Shown in pieces: positions 49,678 to 53,334 of a DNA stretch of 53,334 nt (position 1 is the first letter of the stretch; each line of letters begins with the position of its first letter). The stretch is from positions 1 through 53,334 of the forward strand of contig JAOAJY010000001.1 of assembly GCA_026413965.1 (NCBI GenBank). The letters run 5' to 3'. A program made the translations under genes and the position numbers. Origin of the DNA: Microcaldota archaeon. GTDB taxonomy: Archaea > Micrarchaeota > Micrarchaeia > Anstonellales > Anstonellaceae. A model generated the notes under the pieces. That model ran no database searches, was not told the origin of the DNA, and saw nothing but the letters and a program-made list of their open reading frames with translations.

Positions 49678-50061
49678 TCATGGCTTTTCAAAAATCGGGA
49701 TTTCCACTGGCAAATCTTCTGCCACTGCTTGCGGATAATCCGATTGGGCAAACTCCTCTAGCGCAGCCATGTCCTTTGGGCTGATTTCAGCCTTTGCGGC
49801 TGGCTCTTGCTTTGCCGGCTTTCCTTCATCCTTTGGACCAGCTTCTGGCTTTTGCTCCTCTTTCGCAGGAGCAGGCTCTTCTTTTTTCTCCTCAACCTTT
49901 GGCTGCTCTTTCTCCTGCTGCTTGCCAGTCTGTTGCTCTTTTTTTGGCTCTTGCAGCTGCTGTTGCTGAGGCGCCTGCCTTTGCTGCTCTTGCGCGCAGC
50001 CGTATATGAAAGGCAAGGCCAGAAGGCAGATTGCAAGGGCGACTGACATAAGGGCTTTCAT
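49678..50061 (-). CDS. Putative lipoprotein with Gln/Glu/Lys/Pro-rich linker
   Basis: 127 residues. Signal peptide with a lipobox-like end (LPFIYGC, Cys at about 22), then about 75 residues of Gln, Lys, Glu and Pro in low-complexity repeats, and a short C-terminal segment (DMAALEEFAQSDYP). Probably lipid-anchored on the outer face with a disordered spacer. GAGGTG lies 5 nt before the ATG and contains the stop of the upstream gene, so the two are coupled. Function unknown. Confidence 0.65.
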   Translation of the reverse strand: MKALMSVALAICLLALPFIYGCAQEQQRQAPQQQQLQEPKKEQQTGKQQEKEQPKVEEKKEEPAPAKEEQKPEAGPKDEGKPAKQEPAAKAEISPKDMAALEEFAQSDYPQAVAEDLPVEIPIFEKP

Positions 50062-50065
50062 ATTT

Positions 50066-51067
50066 TCACCTCGATGAAGATAGCGCTTCTTTCACAAGCG
50101 AGGCTGCTTCTGCCAGCAGAGACCTCAGCTTTTGCGCAACCTCTTCGTCATACACGCTCGACTTTGAAACAAGAGCGTTTGCCTCGTCCAGCTTTGCCTG
50201 AGCTTTTGCAAGGGCATCTGGCGAGCCTTTTGCTTTGGCCTTGTCCAGGATTGACTGCAATCTTGCGATTTGCCCTTTGGCATTCTCAAGGTATTTTTCT
50301 TTCGGCACACAAGAGGAGCCGATGCATCTCTTTTCCAAAGTCTCTTTCACCTTTTCTGCTTGGCGCGAAGCGATTGCTGCCCTGAGGGCTTCATTCTTCT
50401 CTTCCTGCTGCGCCCTCTGGCTGCCCAAAGCCATCAAAGCCTCGCTTCTGCAGGATGCCATCTGCTGCTTAAGCTCTAAATAAGCGCCTTTCATGGCTGC
50501 AAGCTGCTCCTCTGGCAGGGTTTTTGCCAGATTGGCGATTGCCTTGCTTGCCTCAGCCACGCTTTTCTGCGCCTCTTTCATGGCTTTTGCATAAGCTCCC
50601 TCATCTCCGCTTGCCGCAGCCATAGCCAAAGCCTCTTTTGTTTGCTGGAGCTTTTGCAGGTGCGCCTCAAAATCCGGGGCAGGAGAAGCGGCTGACATCT
50701 GAGAAGCCAGCCCTATTGCAAAATCAAGCTGGCAGAAAGCGTAATTCTGCCTTGCGCGCAAAGTTTCAGCAGCCTTCTCCTTCTTCATCTTCATGCTCAA
50801 GTCCCCCATTTTTTCCTTCTCTGGAGCAGGAAGGACAGCCCTGCCAGACTGAACAGCTGAAGCAGAATCAGGATTCGCCTTGCCTGGCGCTGCTGCCGGG
50901 TTCAAATCCGGGTTTTGCGGCGCTCCTGTTGGCCCTGCCGAAGTTGGTGAGCCTGCTGCTGGGCTTGGATAGCCTGCCGGACCTGTTGGGTCAGGATAAG
51001 GCTCGGCAAAAGCCACAGAGAATGCTAAAAGCAGCATCGCTCCTAAAAACATGCTTGTGCTCCTCAT
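50066..51067 (-). CDS. Secreted helical (coiled-coil) protein
   Basis: About 333 residues. Signal peptide ends near AFA, followed by a Pro/Gly/Ala/Ser-rich spacer (about 24-85) and a long helical region (about 90-330) rich in Ala, Lys and Glu with a few cysteines (RCIGSSCVPKE). It is likely exported and elongated. ATG 51067 is preferred over the adjacent ATG 51070 because GGAGGTG then ends 4 nt upstream. TATA TTTAAA is near 51123. No family assigned. It is read with the lipoprotein gene downstream. Confidence 0.65.
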   Translation of the reverse strand: MRSTSMFLGAMLLLAFSVAFAEPYPDPTGPAGYPSPAAGSPTSAGPTGAPQNPDLNPAAAPGKANPDSASAVQSGRAVLPAPEKEKMGDLSMKMKKEKAAETLRARQNYAFCQLDFAIGLASQMSAASPAPDFEAHLQKLQQTKEALAMAAASGDEGAYAKAMKEAQKSVAEASKAIANLAKTLPEEQLAAMKGAYLELKQQMASCRSEALMALGSQRAQQEEKNEALRAAIASRQAEKVKETLEKRCIGSSCVPKEKYLENAKGQIARLQSILDKAKAKGSPDALAKAQAKLDEANALVSKSSVYDEEVAQKLRSLLAEAASLVKEALSSSR

Positions 51068-51116
51068 CATACACCTCCTTGCAATAACTAAAGCAGCGCC
51101 ATAAAATATTATTAAA

Positions 51117-51127
51117 CTTATTTAAAC
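51117..51127 (-). promoter_or_regulatory. TATA box for the secreted coiled-coil/lipoprotein operon
   Basis: GTTTAAATAAG on the minus strand, predicting a start near 51097 and a leader of about 30 nt with a strong GGAGGTG site. Confidence 0.5.
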
Positions 51128-51181
51128 TTGGATGGGAAACGAAACTGACGAATGGAAAAAAGTGAAAAAATTAAAAAAATA

Positions 51182-51865
51182 TTATGGACGGGCGGAAATG
51201 ACGCTGCCTAAAGACATCAAGAGAACCGATAGGAAGAAGAAAAAAAGCAAAATCACCAGTATCGCAAAGATTATTAACGGCGCCACCACGACAAATGCTG
51301 CTTTGAGGGAAGAAAGCTGGTGAGCTTCCTTAATCAGCTTGTATTGGCTGTACATGGAATAGACGCTTATCAACAAAATTGGTATGTTGAAGATTATGCC
51401 AATTAGAGGCAGAAGAGCTAGGACTTGGAAAGGCAGCTGCAGCAAAGCCGAGCCGCCAATAAGCAAAGAAAGAACATATGTTTGCTGGGAAAATTTTCCT
51501 TTGCCACCCACAATCTTTGCAAAAGCAAATAGTATTGCCGATAGGATAAACCCCACGACAAAGACGGATACGGGGAATAAGACAACTGAGGTCAACGCGG
51601 ATAGGGCGCCACTCATATCGCCACTAAGAGCAGAGATGGTAAAGCCTGCTACGCCTATGGCAGCACCGGTAAGCAATCCATAAGCAACAAAATTTTTGGC
51701 TGCGCCCAAGGCAGTAGCATTTTCTGCCTCTATTTTGAATACTGCCTCAGGCCTGAAAAATGCGGTTATCCATTTTGTGGTTGTGGATGAAAAAGGAAAA
51801 CCGTTGGCCACATTCAAGAACCTGCCTTCAATATTCCCTGGCGCACCATATCTGTTTTCTGTCAT
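51182..51865 (-). CDS. Yip1-domain-like membrane protein
   Basis: 227 residues. A short N-terminal region is followed by an amphipathic start (WITAFFRPEAVFKIE) and five predicted membrane helices, with the LPLIGIIFNIPILLISVYSMYSQYKLIKEAH end common in Yip1-family proteins. Archaeal and bacterial Yip1 proteins have no settled function. ATG 51865 has GGGAGGT 7 nt upstream; this site overlaps the end of a 44-codon zinc-ribbon gene, so the pair forms an operon. Confidence 0.7.
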   Translation of the reverse strand: MTENRYGAPGNIEGRFLNVANGFPFSSTTTKWITAFFRPEAVFKIEAENATALGAAKNFVAYGLLTGAAIGVAGFTISALSGDMSGALSALTSVVLFPVSVFVVGFILSAILFAFAKIVGGKGKFSQQTYVLSLLIGGSALLQLPFQVLALLPLIGIIFNIPILLISVYSMYSQYKLIKEAHQLSSLKAAFVVVAPLIIFAILVILLFFFFLSVLLMSLGSVISARP

Positions 51866-51870
51866 CCAAT

Positions 51871-52005
51871 CTACCTCCCATTCAGTTTCGCATAGCATTT
51901 TCCGCAGTAGCTATGCACAAATCCAGAGGAATCTATGCTCTGCCTCTGGCTGAAGCGGGTAAGCTCAGCTCGGCAAATTTCGCACAACAAATAGTCATTA
52001 TACAT
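51871..52005 (-). CDS. Small zinc-ribbon protein (44 aa)
   Basis: A short gene, found by reading the gap upstream of the Yip1-like gene. It encodes CEIC and, 22 residues later, CGKC, a compact four-cysteine zinc-ribbon pattern. TTAGGTG lies about 6 nt before the ATG. The stop TAG is part of the Shine-Dalgarno region of the Yip1-like gene, 5 nt before its ATG. Fusions of zinc ribbons to Yip1-like proteins are common, so a split version is plausible. Confidence 0.7.
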   Translation of the reverse strand: MYNDYLLCEICRAELTRFSQRQSIDSSGFVHSYCGKCYAKLNGR

Positions 52006-52047
52006 CCGAGCACCTAAACCTAATGGTGATTCTCTGCAAAGAAATAA

Positions 52048-52058
52048 AAGAATATATC
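52048..52058 (+). promoter_or_regulatory. TATA box for tRNA-Ser
   Basis: AATATAT-type box centred about 25 nt upstream of the tRNA 5' end. Confidence 0.45.
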
Positions 52059-52076
52059 TGCCCTAAAAGCAGAGGC

Positions 52077-52180
52077 GCTGGGGTCGCATAATCCGGTATT
52101 GCGGCAGGTTGCTAACCTGTTGAAGGGAAACCTTCGTGTGAGTTCAATTTCCAGATGGAGAGCAAATCTCACCCCCGGCG
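52077..52180 (+). tRNA. tRNA-Ser(GCT) with an 18-nt insertion in the T loop
   Basis: Acceptor stem GCTGGGG (52077-52083) pairs with CCCCGGC (52173-52179), and G73 is the serine discriminator. The D arm is GCA/TGC with GG in the loop. The anticodon stem GCAGG/CCTGT encloses TTGCTAA with anticodon GCT (52111-52113). A long variable arm GAAGG/CCTTC with a GAAA loop confirms a class II tRNA. The T stem GTGAG/CTCAC is perfect, but its loop holds 25 nt instead of 7. Removing 18 nt (within 52146-52165; exact ends ambiguous in an A-run) restores TTCAAAT. CCA is not encoded. No exact bulge-helix-bulge is visible by eye; an internal TTTCC/GGAGA hairpin is. Confidence 0.9.
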
Positions 52181-52190
52181 CTTTTTTTTG
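52181..52190 (+). terminator. T-run after tRNA-Ser
   Basis: Eight consecutive T residues directly after the tRNA 3' end, a typical archaeal intrinsic termination signal. Confidence 0.6.
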
Positions 52191-52206
52191 GGAAAGCCAG
52201 CATAAA

Positions 52207-52255
52207 TATTTTAAATACAACACGACAATACGAATGGCAGAGCCTTAGAGGCTCG
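52207..52255 (+). promoter_or_regulatory. Promoter and 5'-terminal hairpin of the pilin array
   Basis: ATTTTAAAT (52208-52216) predicts a start near 52238. A hairpin GAGCC (52240-52244) / GGCTC (52250-52254) with a TTAGA loop would form at the very 5' end of the mRNA. GGAGGG at 52261-52266 serves the first pilin start. Confidence 0.5.
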
Positions 52256-52271
52256 GAATTGGAGGGATGAA

Positions 52272-52601
52272 ATGAAAAGGATTCTATTGGCTTTGCTTGC
52301 TATAAGCGCTCTTTTGGCAGCTGCTTCCTCGCCTCTTACAAGAGTGAGTGCGGCTGTTTCTAACCTTTGCAGCGAGCTTAAGGGATTGCTTCCCGTTGTC
52401 TCAATGCTTATGGTGGTGGTTGCGGGAGTGATTTATGCGGCAGGGCAGATAATGGGCGCTGAGACTCGCGCAAGGGCGAATGTTTGGGCAACTGCCGCAT
52501 TGGTTGGGGCATTGATTGGAGTGCTGATATATGCTGTTGCGCCTCCTGTCCTGCAAACAATATACAGCGGAAGTTCGCAGGGAAGCGACTTTAACTGCTG
52601 A
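52272..52601 (+). CDS. VirB2/TrbC-like pilin, copy 1
   Basis: 109 residues. Signal peptide (about 1-18), a short stretch with one Cys (SNLCSELKG), two membrane helices separated by a short loop with charged residues (GAETRARAN), and a Ser/Gly-rich tail ending in Cys. This two-helix layout and the loop resemble VirB2/TrbC pilins of type IV secretion and archaeal DNA-import pili; the call is from layout, not a search. The part 52416-52553 is identical in DNA to copy 2. ATG 52272 follows GGAGGG. The stop is followed 12 nt later by copy 2. Confidence 0.75.
   Translation: MKRILLALLAISALLAAASSPLTRVSAAVSNLCSELKGLLPVVSMLMVVVAGVIYAAGQIMGAETRARANVWATAALVGALIGVLIYAVAPPVLQTIYSGSSQGSDFNC
52416..52553 (+). 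repeat. 138-bp identical block, copy 1
   Basis: DNA identical to 52767-52904 and, from its 11th base, to 53206-53334. It encodes both membrane helices and the loop of the pilin. Sequence diverges immediately on the 3' side (CAAACAA versus GACACCA), so the edge is sharp. Confidence 0.95.
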
Positions 52602-52613
52602 TGGGGGAGAAAT

Positions 52614-52967
52614 ATGAAAAAATTGGCATTGACTTTGGCTCTTGTTGCTGCTGCCGCATTTGCCACATCCCCTCCTCTTGGGACAGGTGGCAGCGTACGG
52701 ATGGCAATTCAAGACCTCTGCTGCGAGCTTAAAGGATTGCTTCCAGTGGCATCCATGCTCATGATAGTGGTTGCGGGAGTGATTTATGCGGCAGGGCAGA
52801 TAATGGGCGCTGAGACTCGCGCAAGGGCGAATGTTTGGGCAACTGCCGCATTGGTTGGGGCATTGATTGGAGTGCTGATATATGCTGTTGCGCCTCCTGT
52901 CCTGGACACCATCTACTCCCAAAGCGGCACCGCAACAGGCCAAGTATCTTGCGTCTCAGCTTGCTGA
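52614..52967 (+). CDS. VirB2/TrbC-like pilin, copy 2
   Basis: 117 residues. Signal peptide (about 1-17), then a region differing from copy 1 except for CELKGLLPV, the identical two-helix core, and a different tail with two cysteines (SCVSAC). GGGGGAGA lies a few bases before the ATG. It is cotranscribed with copy 1 and is followed by a T-rich terminator. The pattern of fixed core and variable ends suggests that the ends are exposed or determine pairing between subunits. Confidence 0.75.
   Translation: MKKLALTLALVAAAAFATSPPLGTGGSVRMAIQDLCCELKGLLPVASMLMIVVAGVIYAAGQIMGAETRARANVWATAALVGALIGVLIYAVAPPVLDTIYSQSGTATGQVSCVSAC
52767..52904 (+). repeat. 138-bp identical block, copy 2
   Basis: Exact DNA match to 52416-52553. 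The upstream 30 bp (GAGCTTAA-GGATTGCTTCC region) are also nearly identical, whereas the signal peptide regions are not. Confidence 0.95.
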
Positions 52968-53000
52968 TTTTTTTATTTTTCTTTTTTTTTATTTTAATCC
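52968..53000 (+). terminator. T-rich tract between pilin copies 2 and 3
   Basis: Several T-runs in succession (TTTTTTATTTTTC and TTTTTTTTT) directly after the stop codon of copy 2, typical of archaeal termination. Copy 3 therefore has its own promoter (TTTTTTAAATT at 53018-53028). Confidence 0.6.
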
Positions 53001-53055
53001 ACTTTTTACCACATATTTTTTAAATTCTTCGCGCTCTAAAAATACAGGTGGAAAA

Positions 53056-53334
53056 ATGAGGAAGGCAGCAGCATTCATCCTTCTGCTTTCTTTTCTTGCG
53101 CATGCCTCTTCACCTTTAAGCACGGTGAAGCTTGCGGCAAGCATGCTGTGCCATGACGCAAAAAGCCTGCTTCCAGTGGTCTGCATGCTTATGACTGTTT
53201 TTGCCGGAGTGATTTATGCGGCAGGGCAGATAATGGGCGCTGAGACTCGCGCAAGGGCGAATGTTTGGGCAACTGCCGCATTGGTTGGGGCATTGATTGG
53301 AGTGCTGATATATGCTGTTGCGCCTCCTGTCCTG
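53056..53334 (+). CDS. VirB2/TrbC-like pilin, copy 3 (partial)
   Basis: First 93 codons, in frame to the window edge. Signal peptide about 1-17 (ending AHA), a variable region with two cysteines (MLCHDAKSLLPVVCML), then the shared two-helix core. AGGTGG lies 4-5 nt before the ATG. The core is DNA-identical to copies 1 and 2 from 53206 onward. The tail is outside the window. A separate TATA box suggests independent expression. Confidence 0.75.
   Translation, partial: MRKAAAFILLLSFLAHASSPLSTVKLAASMLCHDAKSLLPVVCMLMTVFAGVIYAAGQIMGAETRARANVWATAALVGALIGVLIYAVAPPVL
53206..53334 (+). repeat. Identical block, copy 3 (129 bp, ends at the window edge)
   Basis: Exact match to the 3' 129 bp of the block in copies 1 and 2. 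The last base of the window is the last base shared by copies 1 and 2. Confidence 0.95.

Noticed and set aside
49322-49761. Several overlapping open frames on both strands around 49.4-49.7 kb
   Set aside because: The interval holds the SRP RNA with its conserved helix 8 and pairing ends; the frames are non-coding.
49769-50046. Plus-strand frames rich in Leu/Phe/Ser/Cys opposite the lipoprotein
   Set aside because: They are complements of the Lys/Glu/Gln-rich linker codons and have no start signals.
52401-52943. 180-codon minus-strand frame across pilin copies 1 and 2, containing an internal repeat
   Set aside because: The repeat only reflects the 138-bp identical DNA block; the plus-strand genes have signal peptides, ribosome sites and membrane helices.
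52416-53334. CRISPR array or insertion sequence as an explanation for the repeats
   Set aside because: Units are in-frame parts of genes, 138 bp long and spaced by hundreds of bases, with no spacers, terminal inverted repeats or transposase.

Overview
This window reads as a compact archaeal chromosome segment, most plausibly from a DPANN-type lineage (Micrarchaeota/Diapherotrites-like). That placement is inference. The evidence for archaea is direct: aRF1 with NIKS and GGQ motifs, an ftsZ-secE-spt5(nusG) cluster, deoxyhypusine synthase, an archaeal SRP RNA, AMP phosphorylase, a Methanococcus-type S-layer protein, a class III signal peptide pilin-like protein, a UbiA-type lipid prenyltransferase, TATA boxes about 26 nt upstream of many start codons (leaderless mRNAs), and a tRNA-Ser carrying an 18-nt insertion inside its T loop. 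Genes are tightly packed, with ATGA-type overlaps and convergent 3' overlaps.

Layout. 1-2.2 kb: the end of a phosphohexomutase, an AEC-type permease and a sugar nucleotidyltransferase. 2.2-10.1 kb (minus): a run of speB, class II HMG-CoA reductase, a GT-C-like membrane protein, a GlcNAc-1-P transferase (GPT/MraY-like), a sugar epimerase and a second large membrane protein, probably for surface glycan and isoprenoid synthesis. 10.2-14.5 kb: UbiA, deoxyhypusine synthase, purC-purE-trmI and ribosomal protein L11. 14.6-21.3 kb: a membrane-anchored beta-propeller, ftsZ-secE-nusG, AMP phosphorylase, a free-standing 5S rRNA gene and two unknown genes. 21.3-31.6 kb: a GT4 glycosyltransferase, a six-gene operon built on a split VirB4-like ATPase, and an alpha-glucan pair (glycogen-synthase-like GT4 plus GH57). 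31.6-38.6 kb: an orphan gene, a membrane-anchored double-AAA ATPase, and the S-layer gene with a long structured leader RNA. 38.7-47.3 kb: two related secreted/membrane proteins, TyrRS, a secreted Lon-type protease without an ATPase domain, ArgG-like, beta-carbonic anhydrase and aRF1. 47.4-53.3 kb: a pilin-like protein, a second FtsZ, SRP RNA, secreted proteins, a zinc-ribbon/Yip1 pair, tRNA-Ser and an array of VirB2/TrbC-like pilin genes.

The most interesting system is a candidate type IV secretion/DNA-exchange-like apparatus in two parts. One part is the operon at 22.5-29.1 kb: the VirB4 N-terminal domain fused to membrane helices, a separate VirB4 motor ATPase, a free copy of the motor's C-terminal domain, and three unknown partners. 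The other is the tandem VirB2-like pilin array at 52.3-53.3 kb. Its first two members share an exactly identical 138-bp block encoding both membrane helices, and the third is identical from 53206 to the window's last base, while their signal peptides and tails differ. The window ends on the last base of that block, which suggests an assembly break and further copies beyond it. The link between the two loci is inference from family knowledge. The S-layer leader RNA is the second notable item: three sets of complementary segments interleave just upstream of the Shine-Dalgarno site.
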